DNA from: Kosakonia sp. SMBL-WEM22
GTDB lineage: Bacteria > Pseudomonadota > Gammaproteobacteria > Enterobacterales > Enterobacteriaceae
Assembly: GCF_014490785.1 (NCBI RefSeq)
Contig: NZ_CP051489.1
Coordinates: forward strand, 62,001 to 126,000
Direction: 5' to 3'
Length of the DNA stretch: 64,000 bases
Under the pieces are notes generated by a model that was not told the DNA's origin, did not search any database, and was given only the letters and a program-made list of their open reading frames with translations. Below are positions 24,796 to 32,903 of the stretch, piece by piece. Numbering within the stretch: position 1 is the stretch's first letter; every line of letters starts with the position of its first letter. The translations under genes and the position numbers were made by a program.

Positions 24796-26340
24796 TCAGA
24801 TGCGGAAGGTTTCCACCATGGCGCGCAGGCCATGTGCCTGCTCAGACAATGACAGGGAGGCAGAGGAGGATTCTTCAACCAGAGCGGCATTATTCTGGGT
24901 GACACCATCCATCTGGTTAACGGCAATGCTGACCTGAGAAATACCCTGCATCTGCTCAGAAGAAGCCAGGGCAATATTATCCATGTCTTCCGCCAGCCGC
25001 CCTACCCTGCTCACAATATTCAGAATACGCTGGCCGGTAACGGCTGCCACCTCCACTCCGTTTTCAACCTGCTTAACAGCCTGCTCAATAAGCTCCTTTA
25101 TGTCCCGTGCGGCGTTGGCGCTACGCTGCGCCAGTGTTCTTACTTCACCTGCGACCACAGCAAAACCCCGGCCTTCCTCGCCAGCCCGCGCAGCCTCAAC
25201 CGCAGCATTCAGAGCCAGAATATTGGTCTGGAAAGCGATGCTTTCGATAACGGAGGTGATGTCCTGTACCTTCGAGGCACTCAGGGAAATACCGTTCATG
25301 GTCTCAGACATTCTCTGTATGTCAGCCTCACTGGTACGTGCAAGGTTTGCCGCTTCACGTGCTGATCCTGCAGTCTGCTGGGCACCTGCAGTGTTACTTT
25401 TGACTGTTGCAGTGAGTTGTTCCATGCTGGCTGCGGTTTCCTGCAGGGCCGCAGCCTGCTGCTCAGTACGGGAAGAAAGTTCCGTATTTCCCTGAGAAAT
25501 CTCATCCACAGCAAGAGCCACGGAGACGGCAGTAGTCTTAATCTCAGACACCAGACCACGCAGATTCGTCTGCATACCGTTAAGTGATGCCAGAAGGCTG
25601 GTAGTGTCATTACCTCGCAAGGGTACCGACGTTGTCAGATCCCCCGATGCAATAGCCGCGGCAAGTATCTGTGCCTGAACGGGCTCACCACCCAGCTGAC
25701 GCATCAGAGTACGGATCAGCAGCCAACCTGTGATCACAGATATCACAATTGAAAGTGCTGCCAGAATAAGCAGAATGCCTGCTGTTTTCTCTGTTGATGT
25801 GCTGTTTTCAGCCACAGTGTCCCGGCTTAACTGCATCTCAACAGCCGTAAGCGCATTCAGCGCATCCAGAAGCTTGAGCTGGGCAGGGCTGGCCGTGTCC
25901 ATCAGGTAGACAGTAGCTTCATGCTGGCGGTTCTCAAGTCCCATATTGCCGGCGGCAATCAGGGTCTGCATGGCCGCATCTTCCGACGTCAGGACTTTTG
26001 TCAGCGCTGCTTTTCCATGAGCGGATACACTGTGCGACATGCTTCTGACCAGCTCCTGGCGTTTTTGTATATAATTCCTCTTCTGCAACATCAGTTTCTG
26101 CCACTCGGGCTGCATTTCTTTCGGGTCATTCAGCAGCGCCAGATTACGGACGGCAATTGCCATATCTTTTGCAGTACTGCGCATATCCAGCACGAGTGCA
26201 AACCGCGCCATTTTGCTGTTCACGGTATCATTCATCCCGTCGCGCGCCTGCCACAGCGCGTTAAGGGCAATACCTGTACAGAGGATAAAAAGCAGGATGA
26301 GGATGCCAAACCCCAAAGCAAGGCGCGTTGATATTTTCAT
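24796..26340 (-). CDS. Transmembrane methyl-accepting chemotaxis protein (4-helix-bundle sensor)
   Basis: 514 residues. Membrane segments lie at about 8-30 and 191-212 around a periplasmic domain that looks like the four-helix-bundle MCP sensor (MNDTVNSKMARFALVLDMRS, MAIAVRNLALLNDPKEM). A HAMP-like linker with LGGEP..A and a full signalling domain follow, with the tip ALNAAVEAARAGEEGRGFAVVAGEVRTLAQRS. It ends in VETFRI, without the NWxxF tether, as in low-abundance receptors. The promoter upstream is of the FliA type. It lies between the second signalling module and the DsbA-like gene. The ligand is unknown. Confidence 0.92.
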   Translation of the reverse strand: MKISTRLALGFGILILLFILCTGIALNALWQARDGMNDTVNSKMARFALVLDMRSTAKDMAIAVRNLALLNDPKEMQPEWQKLMLQKRNYIQKRQELVRSMSHSVSAHGKAALTKVLTSEDAAMQTLIAAGNMGLENRQHEATVYLMDTASPAQLKLLDALNALTAVEMQLSRDTVAENSTSTEKTAGILLILAALSIVISVITGWLLIRTLMRQLGGEPVQAQILAAAIASGDLTTSVPLRGNDTTSLLASLNGMQTNLRGLVSEIKTTAVSVALAVDEISQGNTELSSRTEQQAAALQETAASMEQLTATVKSNTAGAQQTAGSAREAANLARTSEADIQRMSETMNGISLSASKVQDITSVIESIAFQTNILALNAAVEAARAGEEGRGFAVVAGEVRTLAQRSANAARDIKELIEQAVKQVENGVEVAAVTGQRILNIVSRVGRLAEDMDNIALASSEQMQGISQVSIAVNQMDGVTQNNAALVEESSSASLSLSEQAHGLRAMVETFRI

Positions 26341-26376
26341 ATAAGTTCTCTGTTACACGTAGGAGATAACTGAACG

Positions 26377-26403
26377 TTATCGGCAACAGAGAACAAATAT
26401 TAA
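26377..26403 (-). promoter_or_regulatory. Sigma-28 (FliA)-type promoter of chemoreceptor gene 24796
   Basis: Exact GCCGATAA (26384-26377) with TTAATATT or TAATATTT 11 or 10 bases upstream, 37 bases before the ATG. Confidence 0.7.
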
Positions 26404-26580
26404 GTACCTCTGCATTATAATTTAAGTAAAACAGAAATTTAACTATCCCGTTTCCCACAAGAGTCCTGTTGCAGGCTGCCAGCTCAGGTATAACGGTGTC
26501 CCCGGAATTAGATCCCCCTGAACAGACAGGGTGTCATCCTGCTTTTGCCGGGCCGGACAAGCCCGGCGGGACCGGGCGCG

Positions 26581-27363
26581 TCAGCGCTGTGCTTTATCGA
26601 TCGCGACCAGAATCTGCTCCGGTGACGCCAGCCCGGCAAAGACGGTGATGGTGTCAGGCGAGGCATTCTCCACCGGCATCACAATCAGTCCAGGCGTACC
26701 CGTGAGCCCCAGCGCCTGCGCGAGCGCATCGTTTTTTTCCAGAACAGGGGCGTGGTCCACGACGTTCAGAGCATCCACGCCGGCGGCGTGAGCCGCTGCC
26801 TTAACATCCTCTGTCGTCAGGTCACCCTCGATGTGCCCGGTGTGATATATCCCGTTATGGTAGGTCAGGTAGCCTGCTGCGCCTTTCGCTTTCCAGACCC
26901 CGATACCGTACTGCGCCGCCAGGGACGACGTCTTCCACTTCGGTGCAAATATCGGCCATTCCTTGAAGATGTAACGCACGTCAGGGCGGGCTTTCATTAC
27001 CTGCTCCATGCCCGGCGCCAGTCTGCTGCAGAACACACACTGATAGTCAAAGAACTCAATCACGGCGACCTTCGCGCCGGCCGGGCCGGTCACCGGCGTG
27101 TCAGCATCCCTGAGCAGTGCCGCCTGGTTATCCATGATATTCAGGCTCATGGCCAGCTGCTCACGCGCATGCTGTTGTTGCTGCAGCTTCTGGCTGACCT
27201 GCACCAGGACGTCCGGGTGTGCCAGCAGATAATCGGCGGCTATTTCCCCGATGCGGGCTTCCTGCTCTGGCGTGAAAGCTGGCGCAGATGCCGCATGGAG
27301 TGGGGTGAAAACAGATAATATGATTGTTGTAACTAATGACAGTGTTGTCTTTCTTGCTTTCAC
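26581..27363 (-). CDS. DsbA/Com1-like periplasmic thiol-disulfide oxidoreductase
   Basis: 260 residues with a signal peptide ending near residue 24 (LHAAS). A helical N-terminal part (about 28-90, glutamine-rich LQQQQHAREQLA) looks like the oligomerisation arm of Com1/ScsC-type proteins. A thioredoxin fold follows with active site CVFC in FFDYQCVFCSRL and the cis-proline loop GTPGL. It should form or shuffle disulfides in periplasmic proteins; several Tra proteins here (TraN, TraU, TraH) are cysteine-rich. It starts with GTG at 27363 behind CAGGAG, 14 bases after the traI stop, so it is the last gene of the transfer operon, where F carries traX and finO. A broken duplicate lies at 21160-21765. 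Confidence 0.85.
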   Translation of the reverse strand: MKARKTTLSLVTTIILSVFTPLHAASAPAFTPEQEARIGEIAADYLLAHPDVLVQVSQKLQQQQHAREQLAMSLNIMDNQAALLRDADTPVTGPAGAKVAVIEFFDYQCVFCSRLAPGMEQVMKARPDVRYIFKEWPIFAPKWKTSSLAAQYGIGVWKAKGAAGYLTYHNGIYHTGHIEGDLTTEDVKAAAHAAGVDALNVVDHAPVLEKNDALAQALGLTGTPGLIVMPVENASPDTITVFAGLASPEQILVAIDKAQR

Positions 27364-27377
27364 GAGTGCTCTCCTGA

Positions 27378-30300
27378 TTAACGTTCTTTCTGAATGGTAC
27401 GTGGGGGGGCGTGTTCCTGATGCTCTATCTCGCGTCCGCGCTCCGGCATATCGCGCGGCAGCGGCATGTCACGCTGGTGCTCAGCAAGCTCCCGGGCCAC
27501 CTGCCCGGCAACGGCACGCTCGCCGGTGGCTTTATCCTGCGACAGTGCCGGCAGCGGGCCGGTACGCGCTTTATCCGCCTGAAGTTCCCGCTCCTCGCCG
27601 GCAATGCGCGCAATGTCCTTCCCGTCAGGTGCGGGCTGGCGCGCCTGTGTGGCGTCGTCTTTCAAACTGAGACGGATATCCGCGACACGCTCTTCTTCAG
27701 GCAGCACAATCCGGCTCTGGTACTCCTCATACGCCTGCATCTCCTGCTGACGCTGTGCCTCTGCAATCGCATATTCATCGCTTCCCCGCAGCGCCTGAAT
27801 GGCCTGCTCAATAGCACGGGCAGGAACAGGTTCATCGTCACGCACGGGGGCGATTGCCGGCAGCGTCACGGCCTCTGACTCAGAAAGCCTGATCGTCTGT
27901 GCACGGGCAGCCTCTTCCGACAGGGCTGCGCCCTGGCTGACTTTCAGCATCCACGGTGAAGGCTTCTCGTCGCCGGTCTGCCACACCACGCCGTCTTCCG
28001 GATGCTCCCTGACCGCCTTAAACGCCTCGTCAGCCGTGCGTACCACATGGGTGTTCCCGCTGCGGCTGCGCTGCATGACTGCCCCGGTCGCGCCCTCGGT
28101 GGCCACCATACGCACGTCACCCCGCATCAGGCGACCGGTGTCACTTGCTACCAGTGAGACGAGCGCCAGTCCGGCGCTGCGACCATTGTTGTCATACAGG
28201 GGCAGCGCCAGGGACGGGTCCGGGAAACGCCGGGTGGCCGGGATCACTCTCGCGGTGAGGTTATGCTCTCCCATCGCCTCATGCCGCGACCACGCGCGCC
28301 CTGTCGCGGTTTTTCCGACAGGCTGTCCCATCGCCCAGATGACCTTCGCCTGTTTTCGCTCAGTCTGCGGGCTGAGGGCATCGTGCGCCGTCTTGAGATC
28401 GTACTCGGTACGTTTGATGCTTTTGACCCACTTTTCCGTCCCGTCCGTGTAGACCTGCACATGGTGTTTTGCACGCGATAACGAAATGTAAAAGGCACGT
28501 TTGTGGGCCATCGCCTGGCGGCTTCCCTCCGTCCCTTCCAGCGCCAGTACCGACCCCTCACTGGCACCCTGTGCGCCATAGCCTGTGATGGCCCAGGCAT
28601 AATCCAGATGCTGTTCGGCTCTGACCTGCACGGGATTGATGGTTTTCCTGCCGTCCGCGCCCTGCAGCACGATGTCCCCGCTGTCGGTCACCTTCTCAAC
28701 GGTAAATTTCTGGTTGGCAGCCTGACCCCGGTTACGGTCGGTGACGGTGAAGCGCACCACGGCACCCGCTGCGAGTATTTTCTCGCTGCGTTTAAACAGC
28801 TCCACGTCGCCGGTGAGCAGCTCGCGGGGTGAAACCATCGCGATCCGGTCATTCTCGTTCCGGACGGTAACAAGCGAGCCGTTATAATCGACGGCCACCA
28901 CATCCTGATAGGTGTCGCCGCGCTTCAGCACCATCCCCGCTTCCCAGGCTGCCAGCTTGTTGAACTCGTGCCGGGTATGCTTAATTTTTTCCAGAACCGG
29001 CACGCTGATTTTTTTCTCGCCCAGTTCCTCACGCGCGTCCAGTGCGTCAAAAATCTCCCGGTTAATGGCTGCGCGATCGTCGTTCAGCTGGGCAATAATG
29101 AGCGTTTCGTCCCGTGCCTTCGGCGTGCGGCTGAGCCAGTCAGCCACCAGGTCACTGACCGGGTTGTCTGACTCCGCCAGTCCCTCAGCGGGGGGCTGCC
29201 AGTCCGGTTCCTGACGGGCAACGAGATCCGCAGGCTGATGCTTCAGCCGCTCAAGCGCGGCATCGATGCGGTTATCAATGACGTCATGTACCGCGTCACG
29301 CAGGTTGACTTCCTTCTGGCGGACAATCTGTTTCATGATGGCCACATCCATCGGGCTGCGCTCCTGAACCAGCCTGAACGGTGCCCCTGATTCCGGGGAT
29401 TCAAACTGATCGATGTCCCCCATCGACACGCCCCGCCCCCCGCCGGCCTGAATGGCCAGATACGCGGCGGCAGTGTCCTGGTTGCCCAGCATCGAGGATT
29501 CATCAATAAGGAACACGCGGTTGCTGAAGTCGGGCTTTTCGCCGGCGGCCTTCATCTGGTCATACTCGACGAGGAAGGATTTGACCGTCTGCGCCTCGAT
29601 CCCCACCGCCCGCAGCTCCTTCACCGCCTGGTGCGTGGGTGCAAGGCCATGCAGCGCGGGACGAGCGGATGCCGGCAGGGTGTCGAGTGCGCTTTTCACC
29701 GCACGCACCTGGGTGGTTTTCCCCACCCCGGCATACCCCTGTATACCGGTAAACTGGTCCCGGCTGTTGAGGACCAGCTGCGCCGCCGCCTTCTGTCCCT
29801 GCGTCAGGCCGTCGGGCAGGGTATTATCCACCTGCTCCATCAGGGGTGCCTGGGTGTCCTTGCCCGCAACAATGGCGCTGATGATGGTTTTCTCCATCTC
29901 CCAGGTCGCGCGGGCAACCAGCAGGGGCTCTGTTTTGTTCGGGACGCGGATAAGGCCACCGTTTTTGATCATCGCATTGATTTCACGCGTCACCGCCGTA
30001 AGACCCGGATGAAACGCCGTCGCGGCCTCGGCCAGTTTCAGCTCGTTGAGGGTGACTGACTGTTGATCGGCAATGGCACGCCGGACCGCCAGCGCGGCGT
30101 CACTCAGCACACCGGCCTGAAGTGTCCTGACGGCGCTGCTGATGTCGGCCTCACCGCTGAGTTTCGTGACAAGCTGCACCGGCGAATTGTCGACACGCAT
30201 TCGCTGCAGCCGTGCCTCCGCCCGGTCCTGCGTCTCGGCCGTAAATATCTCGGCGCGGCTCCCGGACTGCGCCAGTGAGTTCATGGTCTGGGCAGAGATA

Positions 30301-32903
30301 TCACGCGAATTGAGAGCGGCCAGCACCACGCCGGTGTCGTTGTCACGGTTGCCCGGCCCGGCCACGTAGCCGTGGGTCACATACAGCGGCCTGTCTGCCG
30401 GTAGCGTGACGGCCTTTCCGTCCCGCATGACCCCGATGCCCTCCGGGCTGATGCCGGTCACGGTCAGCCTGTCTTTTGCCTTCAGGCCTGCGCTGCGGTC
30501 GGCGGCCAGCGCAATCAGTTTGTCGCCGCCGGCAACGTGCAGCTGCTCGCTGTTGAAGAGTCGCCAGTCGGCAGTCAGATCGCTGATTTTCTGTCTGACC
30601 AGTACCCCGTCGCTGTCGATAAGCGACAGCATCCGTGTCTCCTCATGCACCCTGTCGATGATGAAGTGCCGGGCTTCACGCTCCGTGCGGTCCTCCAGTA
30701 CCTGACCGGCACGGTAAGACCCGGTCATGCGGCGGGTTTTGCTGTCCAGCCACACCGGTGTGCGGGCCTCAATGGTGACACCGTCACGCTCAAGCTGTCC
30801 CGCGTTCTGCAGGGCATCGCGGATAAGTCCGGTCAGATGCTTCTGCTCGCGCTGCCCAATCACCACCGCCGTCACCGGCTCCGTGCCGGGATTCAGCTCC
30901 GCAAAGCGGGTGGCCAGCGCACTGTACCGATCGCGCTTGTCAGCAATGCTGACCACCTCCGCCTCAAGACCCGGCGACGGCTCCGTGCGGCGGCTGCGCC
31001 TCACACCGGCAGATTCCAGCACTGACATGGCATTCCCGTTTGCCTGGCGGCCCGCGCTGTCGAGAAAGACCAGCTGGGCGTCTTTTTCCCGCGCCTCACC
31101 CAGCAGGATCAGCGTTTCCTTCAGCCCCAGACGCTCTGCACCCTCAATAATGAGCGTGCTCTGTGGCCGCAGGCTCAGTTCCCCCTTCAGCAGCTGCTGG
31201 CGCCCGGTGATGTGTTCCCGCAGTACGTCTGATTTTGCCAGTGAAATGGCACGTTCAGCCGAGCTGGCCAGCACCTTCACTTCGCGGCCATGCGCGGCAG
31301 AAATACCGGCCAGCTGCTCCGTCAGTTCACGGATGCCAGCCACGCCCTTCGGGGCATTCATCAGTACCAGGGCATCCTTCTCAACAGGCTCAAGGGCGGG
31401 CGGCGCGTACTGTGCCGGACGGGTGAAGCTGACAACGTGCGTTTCGCTGAGGTGCTCCTTTCCCAGCGCCTGAATGGAGAGCTCATCGAGGAGGTGATGG
31501 CGGGAAGTGAATACTCCTTTCTCCGCATCAAGCGGTACAATCAGCCCGTCCTTCAGCGCCTCATCCAGTGCCAGTTTGATTTCTTTGACGTCGGGTATTT
31601 TGTCGCTGAATTCGGTGGTGCTCAGCAGCAGTTCACCCCAGGTAAACCGGGTTTTGCTGTCGCTCAGCTGGGAGACCGCCATGCGCACGGCATCCGTCAC
31701 CTCCTGACGGACGTCGGGCTGCTGCGAATCTGCCGTTTTCACGTTCCCGCCCCGCTCTGCGCTCGCCGGTGCGCTGCGCTCCGGAATACTGCGTGCAGGC
31801 ACAGGCTCAGCCGGGTCACGCCCTTCTGCAGACCGCGCCGGTTGTTCCGCGTCGCGCTGCCCGTAACTGCGTGTCACCTGCTCATCACGGGCAGGCTGTT
31901 CTGCGGGCGACGGCGCTTTGGTTGCGTCCGGTTGCGTGGTGTCACGAACGGGTTGCCGGTGCGCTGCAGGGATGGCCACCGCCCCGGCGTCCGACGCATC
32001 GCGCGGCACCACGCTGTCCTGGTAGGCTTTCATATCCCAGCCCTTCTCTTTCATCTGGGTCTGCCAGCGCTCCATCAGGCGAAGACGGGAGGGATCAACT
32101 TTGGCTTTACGGGTGTTCTTGGCGGCGATATCGAGGCTTTTCAGCGTGGCCTCGGCACCGACGGCACCGCGCACTTCCCGGCCGCGCGAGGAATACTCTT
32201 CCCGGACCGCTTCCGGCACGGCCTTAATTTCCCACATCCCGTGTGGCCCGACTTCCTCAATTTCATGCCCCAGGGTTTCCACGCGATCACGCAGGGCGGT
32301 GCGGTAAAGTTTACCCAGCGTGACCTGCATTTTCATCACCGTCTCGATAAAACCGGCGTTGTGGATGTAGTCCGTGGCCAGCGCCTTCCATTTGCCGTTC
32401 AGCTCCGTCATGTTGGCAACCAGCATGTGTGTGTGCAGCTGCGGATCGAGGTTACGGGACGTGTCGTGTGTGTAGAGCGCGGCCACCATTTTCCCGGTGG
32501 GGATGATGGAGGTTTTGCCGTCCACGGTTTCGCGCGCGGAGATCAGTTTTTCAACGTAGCCTGCCGCCACCCGGACGGCATGCTGATGGGCTTCAAGCAT
32601 TTCTTTGTCCCCGCCCACCAGGGCGAGGATGGAGACACTTTTCGGGGCCGAAAACGTCAGGTCATGACCGGGGCGATGGGAGTGGATACCGTTGACCTCC
32701 TTACCGAGCCGTGAGCCGTCAGGCAGGCGGCCCTCGAGCACGGCCGTCAGCTGGTCGCTGCGCACCGGCCCCTCCAGCCCCAGCGCACTGGCCCCCTCAC
32801 CCAGCCACTCGCTCTCCAGCTGCCCGAGGAAATAGTAGTTGTCTTTATTGCTGTAGTAGCCTGCCGCATCACCGGCAGACACGATGGGTGCGGGTGACAT
32901 CAT
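27378..32903 (-). CDS. traI: TraI conjugative relaxase/helicase
   Basis: 1,841 residues (F TraI has 1,756). It nicks oriT, stays bound to the 5' end and unwinds the plasmid during transfer. The N-terminal relaxase domain has the paired tyrosines at 16-17 and 23-24 (YYSNKDNYY), as in F, and the histidine cluster PQLHTHMLVAN. Two RecD-like helicase regions follow; the active one has Walker A GYAGVGKTT near residue 1,056 and FLIDESSML. A C-terminal tail rich in charged residues ends the protein. The start overlaps the traD stop as ATGA. Its target is the nic sequence at 62542-62568, which resembles that of F, in line with the conserved relaxase domain. Confidence 0.97.
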   Translation of the reverse strand: MMSPAPIVSAGDAAGYYSNKDNYYFLGQLESEWLGEGASALGLEGPVRSDQLTAVLEGRLPDGSRLGKEVNGIHSHRPGHDLTFSAPKSVSILALVGGDKEMLEAHQHAVRVAAGYVEKLISARETVDGKTSIIPTGKMVAALYTHDTSRNLDPQLHTHMLVANMTELNGKWKALATDYIHNAGFIETVMKMQVTLGKLYRTALRDRVETLGHEIEEVGPHGMWEIKAVPEAVREEYSSRGREVRGAVGAEATLKSLDIAAKNTRKAKVDPSRLRLMERWQTQMKEKGWDMKAYQDSVVPRDASDAGAVAIPAAHRQPVRDTTQPDATKAPSPAEQPARDEQVTRSYGQRDAEQPARSAEGRDPAEPVPARSIPERSAPASAERGGNVKTADSQQPDVRQEVTDAVRMAVSQLSDSKTRFTWGELLLSTTEFSDKIPDVKEIKLALDEALKDGLIVPLDAEKGVFTSRHHLLDELSIQALGKEHLSETHVVSFTRPAQYAPPALEPVEKDALVLMNAPKGVAGIRELTEQLAGISAAHGREVKVLASSAERAISLAKSDVLREHITGRQQLLKGELSLRPQSTLIIEGAERLGLKETLILLGEAREKDAQLVFLDSAGRQANGNAMSVLESAGVRRSRRTEPSPGLEAEVVSIADKRDRYSALATRFAELNPGTEPVTAVVIGQREQKHLTGLIRDALQNAGQLERDGVTIEARTPVWLDSKTRRMTGSYRAGQVLEDRTEREARHFIIDRVHEETRMLSLIDSDGVLVRQKISDLTADWRLFNSEQLHVAGGDKLIALAADRSAGLKAKDRLTVTGISPEGIGVMRDGKAVTLPADRPLYVTHGYVAGPGNRDNDTGVVLAALNSRDISAQTMNSLAQSGSRAEIFTAETQDRAEARLQRMRVDNSPVQLVTKLSGEADISSAVRTLQAGVLSDAALAVRRAIADQQSVTLNELKLAEAATAFHPGLTAVTREINAMIKNGGLIRVPNKTEPLLVARATWEMEKTIISAIVAGKDTQAPLMEQVDNTLPDGLTQGQKAAAQLVLNSRDQFTGIQGYAGVGKTTQVRAVKSALDTLPASARPALHGLAPTHQAVKELRAVGIEAQTVKSFLVEYDQMKAAGEKPDFSNRVFLIDESSMLGNQDTAAAYLAIQAGGGRGVSMGDIDQFESPESGAPFRLVQERSPMDVAIMKQIVRQKEVNLRDAVHDVIDNRIDAALERLKHQPADLVARQEPDWQPPAEGLAESDNPVSDLVADWLSRTPKARDETLIIAQLNDDRAAINREIFDALDAREELGEKKISVPVLEKIKHTRHEFNKLAAWEAGMVLKRGDTYQDVVAVDYNGSLVTVRNENDRIAMVSPRELLTGDVELFKRSEKILAAGAVVRFTVTDRNRGQAANQKFTVEKVTDSGDIVLQGADGRKTINPVQVRAEQHLDYAWAITGYGAQGASEGSVLALEGTEGSRQAMAHKRAFYISLSRAKHHVQVYTDGTEKWVKSIKRTEYDLKTAHDALSPQTERKQAKVIWAMGQPVGKTATGRAWSRHEAMGEHNLTARVIPATRRFPDPSLALPLYDNNGRSAGLALVSLVASDTGRLMRGDVRMVATEGATGAVMQRSRSGNTHVVRTADEAFKAVREHPEDGVVWQTGDEKPSPWMLKVSQGAALSEEAARAQTIRLSESEAVTLPAIAPVRDDEPVPARAIEQAIQALRGSDEYAIAEAQRQQEMQAYEEYQSRIVLPEEERVADIRLSLKDDATQARQPAPDGKDIARIAGEERELQADKARTGPLPALSQDKATGERAVAGQVARELAEHQRDMPLPRDMPERGREIEHQEHAPPRTIQKER

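Noticed and set aside
26540..26580. GC-rich stem after the DsbA-like gene as terminator
   Set aside because: A GCCGGGC/GCCCGGC stem can form, but on the minus strand it is followed by AAAA rather than T, so rho-independent termination is not supported.
27411..32714. Long open frames on the plus strand opposite traI (up to 474 codons)
   Set aside because: They lie antisense to a clear TraI gene, have no ribosome sites or known domains, and follow from the high GC content of the region.
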